From assembly GCF_001076885.1 (NCBI RefSeq), contig NZ_JVDT01000136.1, positions 1 to 64,000 of the forward strand: a stretch of 64,000 nucleotides of DNA. Reading direction: 5' to 3'. Below are positions 1-7,637 of the stretch, one piece after another. Below the pieces are notes generated by a model. That model made no database searches, was not told the DNA's origin, and was given only the letters and a program-made list of their open reading frames with translations. This DNA is from Bacillus sp. 522_BSPC (GTDB lineage: Bacteria > Bacillota > Bacilli > Bacillales > Cytobacillaceae). Both the position numbers and the translations under genes were made by a program. The stretch's first letter is position 1. Each line of letters starts with the position of its first letter.

Positions 1-70
1 CTGCGGGGTCTCAGCCTTTCCTCTATTTCCCGCAGGAGTCGAGCATCATCCGCTCCATTACACTTCGTTT
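1..70 (-). repeat. Partial Bacillaceae intergenic repeat cut by the window edge
   Basis: On the minus strand this reads as a fragment of the GC-rich dispersed repeat found between genes in many Bacillaceae, recognisable by the pieces 'GACTCCTGCGGGA' and 'GAGACCCCGCAG'. Its base composition stands out from the AT-rich surroundings. Only one end is inside the window, so its full length and copy number cannot be judged. I recognise the family from memory; its function is not established. Confidence 0.55.
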
Positions 71-86
71 TTTAAACCTTTTTCAA

Positions 87-143
87 AACAATAAACACGA
101 ATTTTCATGCAAATTAATTACATAATAGTTCGTGTTTATTGTT
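87..143. terminator. 15-bp inverted repeat, possible terminator of the UPF0210 operon
   Basis: The arm AACAATAAACACGAA (87-101) is matched exactly by its reverse complement at 129-143, with 27 bases between. It lies just past the stop of the UPF0210 gene, and read on the minus strand the second arm runs into TTTTG. This could terminate the operon, but the long loop is unusual and an operator or a repeat remnant is possible. Confidence 0.4.
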
Positions 144-194
144 GAATGAAATGCTTATGTCCCAGCCTCATGTATTTGTCATGTAAAGATACTA

Positions 195-1556
195 TTAGTT
201 AATTAATGCTTGTAGGGGAGATGGTATACGTCCGCCTCGGTCAATGAGTTTAGCTGAACTAAATGGATTAACTCCCATTACAGGTGCTCGACCTAAAAGA
301 CCGCCGAATTCTACGATTTCTCCCTCTTTCTTTCCAGGGACAGGAATGACACGGACAGCTGTTGTTTTTTTATTAATCATTCCAATAGCTGCTTCATCGG
401 CAATGATTGCTGATAACGTAGCTGCTGTAACATCTCCAGTCAGGGCAATCATATCAAGTCCAACAGAGCATACACAAGTCATTGCTTCCAGTTTAGAAAG
501 GGTTAAGCTGTCATCTAAAATTCCTTTAATCATTCCATTATCCTCACTTACTGGAATGAAGGCGCCACTTAATCCACCAACATAACTACTTGCCATTGCT
601 CCACCTTTTTTAACTGCGTCGTTCATTAAAGCTAATGCTGCAATGGTCCCATGTGTTCCGACACGTTCCAAACCAATCTCTTCTAATATTTCTGCAACAC
701 TATCATTAATAGCATTAGTCGGTGCAAGGGATAAATCCATAATTCCAAATGGTACATCTAAACGTTCCGCAACTACTCGTCCAATTAATTCCCCAGCTCG
801 AGTTATTTTAAAAGTTGTTTTTTTGATGATTTCTGAGACTTCTCCTAAATCAGCTTCAGGATATTTCTTCAATGCACTTAATACAACGCCAGGTCCACTA
901 ACACCAACATTGATTACAACTTCTCCTTCACCTGCTCCATGGAAGGCTCCAGCCATAAATGGGTTATCTTCAACAGGATTACAGAAAACCACTAGCTTAG
1001 CACATGCTAGACCATTTTGATCTTTTGTATTTTCAGCAGCTTTTTTAATTATTTCACCCATTTGTTTTACTGCATCCATATTAATACCGGTTCTAGTCGT
1101 AGCAACAGATACGGAGGCACAAACGCGTTCTGTCACAGAAAGTGCCTCTGGAAGGGCAGCTAATAATGTTTGATCACCTTTAGTAATCCCCTTATGTACA
1201 AGGGCAGAATATCCACCTATAAAATCTACATTTAAATCTTTTGCGGCTTTATCTAATGTTTTTGCTAGGGTTACTGCTTGTTCTACTGTACTATTTCCTA
1301 GAATTTCTGCAATTGGAGTGATAGAAATACGCTTATTAATAATGGGAATTCCATATTCCTTTTCAACAGCATTTGCTACTTCCGTTAATTTGCTTGCATA
1401 CTTTGTAATTTTTTTATAGACAGACTCATTTAACTTTTGAAAATCTGAATCAGCACAATCATAAAGGCTGATTCCCATCGTAACAGTACGAATATCAAGG
1501 TTTTCCATCTGTACCATATTAATGGTTTCCATCATTTCATTCAATGCAATTTTCAT
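195..1556 (-). CDS. PFL family (UPF0210/DUF711) protein
   Basis: Protein of 453 residues matching the UPF0210 family, which has a pyruvate-formate-lyase-like fold; its biochemical reaction is not known. Family features include the N-terminal stretch [16 protein letters not shown] and a glycine-rich [21 protein letters not shown] region near residue 205 (split here: [12 protein letters not shown], then INVGVSGPG). The ATG has a good ribosome site (AGAGGG). It follows the ACT-domain gene by 17 bases on the same strand, so the two are one transcription unit controlled by the glycine riboswitch upstream. The same two-gene pairing occurs in streptococci. The riboswitch suggests a role linked to glycine or one-carbon metabolism, which is inference only. 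Confidence 0.9.
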   Translation of the reverse strand: MKIALNEMMETINMVQMENLDIRTVTMGISLYDCADSDFQKLNESVYKKITKYASKLTEVANAVEKEYGIPIINKRISITPIAEILGNSTVEQAVTLAKTLDKAAKDLNVDFIGGYSALVHKGITKGDQTLLAALPEALSVTERVCASVSVATTRTGINMDAVKQMGEIIKKAAENTKDQNGLACAKLVVFCNPVEDNPFMAGAFHGAGEGEVVINVGVSGPGVVLSALKKYPEADLGEVSEIIKKTTFKITRAGELIGRVVAERLDVPFGIMDLSLAPTNAINDSVAEILEEIGLERVGTHGTIAALALMNDAVKKGGAMASSYVGGLSGAFIPVSEDNGMIKGILDDSLTLSKLEAMTCVCSVGLDMIALTGDVTAATLSAIIADEAAIGMINKKTTAVRVIPVPGKKEGEIVEFGGLLGRAPVMGVNPFSSAKLIDRGGRIPSPLQALIN

Positions 1557-1573
1557 TTTCTGACCCTCTTTTC

Positions 1574-1852
1574 TTAAACACGGTGCATGGATTGAAAAAT
1601 TTCTTCTAATTGGATATTAATTTTTAAATGAAGTTGCTCGCTTAATTCATCAAATTGTTTTGTTAAGTTATCCAAGTTCTCTTTATCGGTAATATCTACT
1701 AACATCATCATTGTAAAGAAATCTTGTAGGATAGTTTGACTGATATCTAGGATATTAATGTGATTATTAGAAAGGATTGTTGTTACCTTACTGATAATCC
1801 CAATTTGATCTTTTCCAATGACACTTACGACTGCTCGACGTTGTTGAACCAT
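1574..1852 (-). CDS. ACT domain-containing protein (UPF0237)
   Basis: A 92-residue stand-alone ACT domain, the small-molecule binding fold typical of amino-acid-responsive regulators; it resembles the N-terminal half of GcvR-type proteins. The start [19 protein letters not shown] shows the beta-strand followed by the glycine-containing ligand loop (GKDQIG) expected of ACT domains. The ATG is preceded by GAGGTGA. First gene of the operon, directly behind a glycine riboswitch and intrinsic terminator, with UPF0210 17 bases downstream. A glycine or serine sensor that modulates its UPF0210 partner is a fair hypothesis but is not shown by the sequence. Confidence 0.9.
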   Translation of the reverse strand: MVQQRRAVVSVIGKDQIGIISKVTTILSNNHINILDISQTILQDFFTMMMLVDITDKENLDNLTKQFDELSEQLHLKINIQLEEIFQSMHRV

Positions 1853-1913
1853 TATTTCACCTCATACCTCACAATTTTGTTTGCTTCTCAAATAAAACGA
1901 TTTAATGAATGTA

Positions 1914-1948
1914 TGAAAAAAACAGATTGGATACACCAATCTGTTTCA
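1914..1948 (-). terminator. Riboswitch expression-platform terminator
   Basis: On the minus strand a 10-bp stem (AACAGATTGG / CCAATCTGTT, loop of five) is followed directly by a run of seven T. It sits between the glycine aptamer and the ACT-domain gene, so it is the likely transcriptional switch point. The segment in between (1951-1963 with 1993-2004) can also pair with the 3' edge of the aptamer. Confidence 0.85.
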
Positions 1949-1989
1949 AAGGATAAGAAGAACCAGGACATGATTATAAATATGCATTG

Positions 1990-2074
1990 GTTGTTCTTCT
2001 GTCCTTTTACCTGAGATTGTGAATCCTTCGGTGCCGTTTGGGAATCCAAACGGTCTCTCCAGAAGCTGCTCCTG
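1990..2074 (-). promoter_or_regulatory. Glycine riboswitch, single visible aptamer
   Basis: The minus strand carries the conserved core of the glycine aptamer in order: CTGGAGAGACCG, a short P3 hairpin (CCGTTTGG/CCAAACGG), GCACCGAAGG, then TCTCAGGTAAAAGGACAG. These match the class consensus closely. I find no second aptamer core upstream or downstream, so this looks like a singlet; the 3' flank can form a helix (GGACAGAAGAAC with GTTCTTCT-TA-TCC) like the 'ghost' helix of singlet glycine riboswitches. Followed by a terminator and the ACT/UPF0210 operon. In the standard design glycine binding turns such genes on, but the direction is not provable here. Confidence 0.9.
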
Positions 2075-2292
2075 TTATAGTTTGATCCATAACATTCATA
2101 GCATGTAATTTATTTAAGAAATATAATGTGATGTTAACAGTTTTTTTTCATGTGGTCAACCAAATATTTCTTTTAAGCGCATGGAATATTGGAGCGGAAA
2201 TTCACTTGGAAAATGGGATAAGTTTGTAGCTATTAATAGGGATAAAAAAGGTGATAATGTTTATTATATAACGAAGGATGGAGGTGAAGAAG

Positions 2293-2397
2293 ATGTCAAA
2301 AGCACATAGAGAAAAAGAAAGAGAATGGGCTGTTCGTAAGCAGAAACAAAAGCCTCATGGGAAAGTAAAAACAAAAAAAGAATTGGCGGAAGAATAG
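2293..2397 (+). CDS. Small DUF6254-like protein
   Basis: A 34-residue ORF opening MSKAHREKEREWAVRKQ and continuing with a PHGKVKTKKEL motif. This pattern (lysine/arginine-rich start, PHGK, short acidic end) is what I remember of the short DUF6254 family of Bacillales. The ribosome site GGAGGTGAAGAAG is strong. It is too short for most gene finders. Function unknown; highly charged and probably cytoplasmic. Confidence 0.75.
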   Translation: MSKAHREKEREWAVRKQKQKPHGKVKTKKELAEE

Positions 2398-2488
2398 TTT
2401 CTTCCTTATTATATGTAATATATAAAGCGCATACAAAAAAGAAGTCAATAAAAGGAGGCAATCCCTATATAGACTTCTTTTTTGACCA

Positions 2489-2662
2489 TTATTTAATGAT
2501 ACGATAGTTTTTGTGGTTAACAACTGTTCTTTGCTCTAATTCTAAATCACGATAATTATTCATATAAGTTAAGTCTACAATAACTGAATTTTCATTTACT
2601 TTTTCAACAATTCCTTGTAACCCTCTAAATTCAATTATATTTCCAACCTCAGCTCTTTTCAC
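2489..2662 (-). CDS. ykvS: YkvS family protein (DUF2187)
   Basis: A 57-residue protein with GTG start behind AAGGAGAG. The sequence MKRAEVGNIIEFRGLQGIVE, followed by NENSVIVDLTYM and VVNHKNYRI, matches the DUF2187/YkvS family, a small predicted beta-barrel protein of unknown function. Its position shortly before ptsHI agrees with the ykvS neighbourhood in B. subtilis. It is transcribed away from the upstream DUF6254-like gene's terminus, convergent with it. Confidence 0.85.
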   Translation of the reverse strand: MKRAEVGNIIEFRGLQGIVEKVNENSVIVDLTYMNNYRDLELEQRTVVNHKNYRIIK

Positions 2663-3140
2663 TCAAATCTCTCCTTATCATTCCAAATTTTATATAAATT
2701 CTGATTATAGTTTGCACTATTAGAACTTATTCGTAAAAAATAGCAATATAGTAATCTTAATAAATATATACTATGAAACTGCAAATAAAATGTGTATTAT
2801 TTACTTTTTTGAAATAGTCTTTTTTCGTTGCAACTTGAAGGTAAGTTCTACCTAGCATGATGAAATAAAGGGAAATGCTGTTTATCGAAAAATTATGTAT
2901 TTTTAATATAAAAGAAAGTGAAGGAAGTAATTTTGGACTTCATTATCCTATTTTTGACTATCACTAATGGTTACACTATCCTAATATTAGATGATATTAT
3001 AACATAATTAAGAAAAATATCCATAATAATATCAAAAAATAATATTAAAAAAGGAAAAGTGTAGAATTCTTTGCTTAAAATATTACAATAAATTAAAATA
3101 TGGACTGAAAAAAAGATAGAAAGGGTAATTGGTGAGTGGT

Positions 3141-3335
3141 ATGAATAAGGAATTGGCAGAAGAAATATTAGAGCAGTTAAAGAATAAAGAAATAGAAAGT
3201 TATCGAGTTAAAAAAGAGGAATTTCTCACTTTTCGATCAGAATTGGTAAAGAGAGAAGACTTTAAGCATTTTAAAGGAATTGCAGAAATTGGCGGAGATG
3301 TTACATATAAATATATGGACGAGCCAAGAAGTTGA
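3141..3335 (+). CDS. Hypothetical 64-residue protein
   Basis: Opens MNKELAEEILEQLKNKEIES and contains VKREDFKHFKGIAEIGGDVTY. It is charged, has no membrane segment, and is not a family I can name, although similar short ORFs occur in Bacillus genomes. The start is ambiguous: ATG at 3141 has GGTGAG four bases upstream, while GTG at 3132 lies six bases after AAGGG and would add three residues. A stem-loop with a T-tract follows at 3403. Confidence 0.65.
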   Translation: MNKELAEEILEQLKNKEIESYRVKKEEFLTFRSELVKREDFKHFKGIAEIGGDVTYKYMDEPRS

Positions 3336-3402
3336 AAAATAGGGCACTTAGCTTTAGATCCACTTTAAACGACGGACACTGAAAAACTGTTTGCTAATTA
3401 TT

Positions 3403-3446
3403 CATCGGTGGAGTTTTAAGGCAACTCCACTGATGGAAATCTTTTT
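3403..3446 (+). terminator. Intrinsic terminator after the 64-residue ORF
   Basis: Stem CATCGGTGGAGTT / AACTCCACTGATG with one G-T pair and a seven-base loop, followed by TTTTTATT after five bases. Confidence 0.55.
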
Positions 3447-3669
3447 ATTCCTTTCTATCCAAATTAACATAGAAAATGAGTTTATTTAAATGATTTTAAA
3501 CTGGTGAAATGTTTACCTTTTATGGGGAGTAAAAAATATAGATTAACTTGTTGAGGAGATTAGCAAGGACGGAAAGTACCACTACAGGAAAAAAGGAGAC
3601 CACTGCAAATATTGGAGTGGTCGAGTGAGTGGAAGAATATTCAGATGTGTGTAATAAATACCTACTCTT

Positions 3670-4038
3670 TTAAAGCGTATCTTTATTATCCATTCGAGAA
3701 AGTTCTTTTAAGCCGTTGATTATCTTCTGTTTTGCGTCATTATCTTCCGTTCCTTCAAAACCATATTCAAATAGACTCCCGATTTTTTTCTTCCAGGTTA
3801 TATGGCCAGGCATAATTATCTCGTTTCCATTTAAAATGAACTGAAGTTGTAATAATAAGCGCGAATCATCAACAGGTAAGTTATATTCTGTCCTAAATCT
3901 TAATCCATTGGGACTTATATTATAGATAAGAGCATGCCCTTTACTAGAAAGTGTGTCTTCCTCAACCTTTAGTGTAAATATAGCGTCAAGAGAATCATTC
4001 AATTGGTAACGAAAAGCTTCATTACGTTTGTATCTCAT
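3670..4038 (-). CDS. PilZ domain protein, putative c-di-GMP receptor
   Basis: A single-domain protein of 122 residues. It begins MRYKRNEAFRYQ, giving the arginine-rich loop before the barrel, and carries NISPNGLRFR at about residues 40-49, which is the D/NxSxxG half of the PilZ c-di-GMP site. The arginine motif is spaced one residue wider than textbook RxxxR, so binding is probable rather than certain. Ribosome site AGGGAGGG. It stands alone between non-coding stretches, but three other signalling genes that make, break or sense c-di-GMP or drive motility lie within 18 kb (cheV, the GGDEF-EAL gene and ykuI). Confidence 0.85.
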   Translation of the reverse strand: MRYKRNEAFRYQLNDSLDAIFTLKVEEDTLSSKGHALIYNISPNGLRFRTEYNLPVDDSRLLLQLQFILNGNEIIMPGHITWKKKIGSLFEYGFEGTEDNDAKQKIINGLKELSRMDNKDTL

Positions 4039-4961
4039 ATTCTCCCTCCCTTTATTTTTTTCTCCAATAAAAAATTATATTTATCATGTTAAATCGCGTG
4101 AACTTGACGAATACGCCCGCTTTATATTTTCAAAGGAAAAAACTTCAGCATTTATCCCACTTTTCAAACTTTATAAGACTTAACCGTAAGCTTATGGAAT
4201 TCGAGGGAAAAAGAGGGGAATCAACTGTCTGTACAAAGCTGAATCGTTCCAACTAACAATCAGTGGATAAATGACGCATACCACTGAAACGGTTAATTTT
4301 ATTAGTTAAACTATACATACTTGAAAGTTCAATAATATTAAAGCTTGTTTAACGAGATATTGCAATATATTTTTCGACTAATAAATGTTTTCTATACAAA
4401 TGTTTGAAGGATTTGTTACAGAGCTTTGTCACCATTTTAAGCTGTTTTCATAATATGTCCGCTTTTAATTATAATTATCTTTTTAAGTGGACAGTCACCA
4501 TTTTTAATTGTATAAAAGTTGATAATTAGGGGATTTTACTAAACAGGAAGTAACTTCACACCAAGGCTAGGTTTATCAAATAAAAAATGCTAATTTTCGC
4601 CATAAAGTGAACAAATTTTTGTCGTTTAATAAATTTTGATTGTCTAGATAAGAAAGAAATGCTATTCTTTCATTTGAGATGTCTTTTTCAAAAACTTAAA
4701 TTGCCTGCCTATTTTGAACAGGTCATTATATGTTCTCATCTTTTTAGAAGATGCTATAAATGGTTGTGAAGAAAGTTTGTGTGCATAGACAGCGATATTT
4801 TTCGACAAAATACATAGCTTTCGGTTTACAATTGTAATATAAAAATTATATATTATTAATGATAAACAATTGTTAATTTATATTAAGGTTGTTTAAGTTT
4901 GAAAAGTTTATCTATATGGTTACATCTTATAACTTAATCGATAAAGGAGAATGATTTTATT
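4039..4961. other. Long non-coding stretch upstream of ptsH
   Basis: About 920 bases with no supported gene. ptsG, which precedes ptsH in B. subtilis, is not here, nor is a recognisable RAT antiterminator. It holds a hairpin (TGTCCGCTTTTAA paired with TTTAAGTGGACA, 4456-4493) flanked by a near-identical direct repeat GTCACCATTTT (4428 and 4494), a CAGTGG/CCACTG hairpin near 4265, and a possible ptsH promoter at 4825-4854. Confidence 0.7.
4825..4854 (+). promoter_or_regulatory. Candidate sigma-A promoter for ptsHI
   Basis: TTTACA (4825-4830) and TATATT (4849-4854) separated by 18 bases, about 110 bases upstream of ptsH. The area is very AT-rich, so chance matches are common. Confidence 0.4.
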
Positions 4962-5228
4962 ATGGTAGAAAAACAATTTAAAGTTATTGCAGATACAGGA
5001 ATTCATGCTAGACCAGCAACGCTTTTAGTACAAGCAGCTAGCAAATTTGATTCAGATATTCAATTAGAATACAAAGAGAAAAAAGTAAATCTTAAATCGA
5101 TTATGGGTGTTATGTCATTAGGAATTGCTCAAGGTGCTGAAATTAAAATTATCGCAGAAGGTAATGACGAGCAAGAAGCTATTAATGGATTACAAGAAAC
5201 GTTAAATAAAGAAGGTTTAGCAGAATAA
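4962..5228 (+). CDS. ptsH: Phosphocarrier protein HPr
   Basis: The 88-residue HPr of the sugar phosphotransferase system. It carries phosphate from Enzyme I to sugar-specific EII proteins, and phosphorylated at Ser46 acts as CcpA corepressor in Firmicutes. His15 lies in [10 protein letters not shown] and Ser46 in [12 protein letters not shown], both intact. Ribosome site AAAGGAG. The stop overlaps the ptsI ATG by one base (TAATG), giving translational coupling. No ptsG is adjacent. Confidence 0.97.
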   Translation: MVEKQFKVIADTGIHARPATLLVQAASKFDSDIQLEYKEKKVNLKSIMGVMSLGIAQGAEIKIIAEGNDEQEAINGLQETLNKEGLAE

Positions 5229-6949
5229 TGAGTTTTTTACAAGGAATTGCTGCATCTAGTGGAATAGCCATTGCAAAAGCTTATCGTTTAGTTGAACCAG
5301 ATCTTTCATTTGAAAAGACTAGTGTAGAAAATGCTGAAAATGAAATTTCTCGTTTTCAAGATGCTTTAACGAAAGCAAAATCAGAATTAGAAGCTATTCG
5401 TGAAAAAGCTAATAAAGAGCTTGGGGCGGATAAAGCTGCGATTTTTGAAGCGCATTTATTAGTATTAAGTGATCCAGAATTAATTGCACCTATTGAAGAT
5501 AAAATTAAAACAGACCTAGTGAATGCTGAATACGCATTAAAAGAAACAACAGATATGTTTATTACAATGTTTGAATCAATGGATAATGAATATATGCAAG
5601 AAAGAGCTGCAGATATTCGTGACGTGACAAAGCGTGTAATGTCTCATCTTTTAGGCGTACATTTGGCAAATCCAAGTATGATTTCTGAAGAAGTAGTTGT
5701 TGTTGCAGAAGATTTAACACCATCTGATACAGCACAGCTTAACCGTCAATTTGTTAAAGGATTCACAACTGATATTGGCGGTAGAACTTCTCATTCAGCA
5801 ATCATGGCTCGCTCTTTAGAAATTCCTGCTGTTGTCGGTACTAAAAAGGCTACAGATGAAATTAATAATGGCGATTTAGTAATTGTTGATGGATTAAAAG
5901 GAGAAATCCATATTAATCCAACACCTGAAATGGTAGAAAGCTATAAAAAGACTGCAGAACAATATGAACAACAAAAAGCAGAATGGGCAAAACTTGTGAA
6001 TGAACAAACAGTTAGCTCTGATGGTGTTCATGTAGAGCTTGCAGCAAATATTGGTACACCAAATGATTTAGAAGGTGTTATTAATAACGGTGGGGAAGCA
6101 GTTGGTTTATACCGTACTGAATTCCTTTACATGGGTAGAGATCAGCTCCCTACAGAAGATGAACAGTTTGAATCTTACAAAGCTGTCCTTGAAGGAATGA
6201 AAGGGAAGCCAGTTGTAGTTCGCACATTAGATATTGGTGGAGATAAAGAGCTTCCATATTTAGATTTACCAAAAGAAATGAACCCGTTCTTAGGTTTCCG
6301 TGCAATTCGTTTATGTCTAGAGGAGCAAGATATTTTCCGTACGCAATTAAGAGCATTATTACGTGCAAGCTCATATGGAAATCTAAAGATCATGTTCCCA
6401 ATGATTGCTACATTAAATGAGTTCCGCCAAGCAAAAGCTCTTTTAGAAGAAGAAAAAGCTAACTTAACAAGTGAAGGCGTTCAAGTAGCAGAAAAAATTG
6501 AATTAGGTATCATGGTTGAAATTCCTTCTACTGCAGTTCTTGCAGATCAATTTGCTAAAGAAGTTGACTTCTTCAGTATTGGTACAAATGACTTAATCCA
6601 ATACACAATGGCTGCTGACCGTATGAATGAGCGTGTTTCTTATCTTTACCAACCATACAATCCTTCTATTTTACGTCTTGTTAAAATGGTTATCGATGCA
6701 GCGCATAAAGAAGGTAAATGGGCAGGTATGTGTGGAGAGATGGCAGGAGATGAAACAGCAATTCCTTTATTATTAGGATTAGGCCTAGATGAATTCTCTA
6801 TGAGTGCTACATCTATCTTAAAAGCAAGATCACAAATTCTAAACCTTTCTAAAAAGGAAATGGAAGAATTAGCAGAAAAAGCATTACAAATGTCTACAAC
6901 AGAAGAAGTTATGGAAGCAGTTAAAGCTGCAGCAAAACTTTCTGAATAA
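5228..6949 (+). CDS. ptsI: PTS Enzyme I (phosphoenolpyruvate-protein phosphotransferase)
   Basis: A 573-residue protein of full family length that takes phosphate from phosphoenolpyruvate and passes it to HPr. The phosphohistidine signature [13 protein letters not shown] is near residue 190, and the C-terminal PEP-binding barrel contains [13 protein letters not shown] and the active-site cysteine in GMCGEMAGD. Coupled to ptsH by a one-base overlap and closed by a strong terminator at 7045. Confidence 0.97.
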   Translation: MSFLQGIAASSGIAIAKAYRLVEPDLSFEKTSVENAENEISRFQDALTKAKSELEAIREKANKELGADKAAIFEAHLLVLSDPELIAPIEDKIKTDLVNAEYALKETTDMFITMFESMDNEYMQERAADIRDVTKRVMSHLLGVHLANPSMISEEVVVVAEDLTPSDTAQLNRQFVKGFTTDIGGRTSHSAIMARSLEIPAVVGTKKATDEINNGDLVIVDGLKGEIHINPTPEMVESYKKTAEQYEQQKAEWAKLVNEQTVSSDGVHVELAANIGTPNDLEGVINNGGEAVGLYRTEFLYMGRDQLPTEDEQFESYKAVLEGMKGKPVVVRTLDIGGDKELPYLDLPKEMNPFLGFRAIRLCLEEQDIFRTQLRALLRASSYGNLKIMFPMIATLNEFRQAKALLEEEKANLTSEGVQVAEKIELGIMVEIPSTAVLADQFAKEVDFFSIGTNDLIQYTMAADRMNERVSYLYQPYNPSILRLVKMVIDAAHKEGKWAGMCGEMAGDETAIPLLLGLGLDEFSMSATSILKARSQILNLSKKEMEELAEKALQMSTTEEVMEAVKAAAKLSE

Positions 6950-7044
6950 AATAGGTTTATCCTTAAAAATAGTGGGTATAAATAAAAATAGCATAAGCTC
7001 TTTTACAAGTTAGCTTAACGCTATTCTCATTTTCCCCTTATTTG

Positions 7045-7076
7045 AACTGACTAGATGATTCTAGTCAGTTTTTTAT
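7045..7076 (+). terminator. Intrinsic terminator of ptsHI
   Basis: Stem AACTGACTAGA / TCTAGTCAGTT with a four-base loop and TTTTTTA directly after. Confidence 0.9.
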
Positions 7077-7250
7077 GTGGTTATAAAGATTCATACATGA
7101 AAAGCAAAGGATAGAGGTAAAATATTCGTATATTCATTCTTAAACTCTATGACTATAATGAGTAAGGAAAATAGGTGGGAAATCAACTCGACTATTTTTA
7201 AAGGGTCCGAGTGGTTTGAGGTAAATGCCCTCACTCATGAGTTATCAGGG

Positions 7251-7390
7251 CACTGAAAAAGTCTAGTTTTCCAAATAAAATGAGGTTTTATTTATTTGAA
7301 AGTGAATAATAAGCCTCGGAAAACAAAAACCTACACTAAGTTAGAATGGTTTGGTAACTACCATTCACCAGGTAATTCACTTTTTCAGTG
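7251..7390. repeat. 140-bp MITE-like element
   Basis: Bounded by a perfect 12-bp inverted repeat, CACTGAAAAAGT (7251-7262) and ACTTTTTCAGTG (7379-7390), with further imperfect similarity outside (ATGAGTTATCAGGG against CCACTGAGTTAT). No ORF inside. The form resembles a small non-autonomous element or the scar of one; no target-site duplication is clear. Confidence 0.4.
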
Positions 7391-7415
7391 GCCACTGAGT
7401 TATACCGAGTAGGCT

Positions 7416-7486
7416 CTATTTTCTCGCAAGGATGTAAAGTACTTTTAGCTGTTATCGTATAACAAACTTTACGAAAATAGTTTTTC
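7416..7486 (+). promoter_or_regulatory. Structured leader or terminator before the P-type ATPase
   Basis: Two stacked pairings, CTATTTTC (7416) with GAAAATAG (7473) and GTAAAGT (7434) with ACTTTAC (7466), followed by TTTTT. It ends about 150 bases upstream of the ATPase start, so it could be an attenuator or simply an end-of-element terminator. Part of it recurs near 53105. Confidence 0.4.
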
Positions 7487-7637
7487 CATATTATTGGACA
7501 GGTTTATGGAGAATAAATAATGGGAAGTGGTTTAAAAAAGGATTTTTTATTATACATATGTACAAAGAATTGCTTTTTCGTTTATGTTAAGTGCAAAAAA
7601 AGTCAGGACAGAACAATAAGGAGTTGAATAAAGTCAC

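Noticed and set aside
2264-2523. Two minus-strand ORFs of 65 and 75 codons
   Set aside because: They are antisense to the DUF6254-like gene and overlap ykvS; low-complexity Phe/Leu-rich content reflects poly-A/T DNA.
3598-3622. GACCACT / AGTGGTC hairpin
   Set aside because: Seven-base arms without T-tract or nearby gene end on that strand; may be chance.
4825-4961. RAT antiterminator or ptsG leader before ptsH
   Set aside because: No conserved RAT hairpin or overlapping terminator could be found in the leader.
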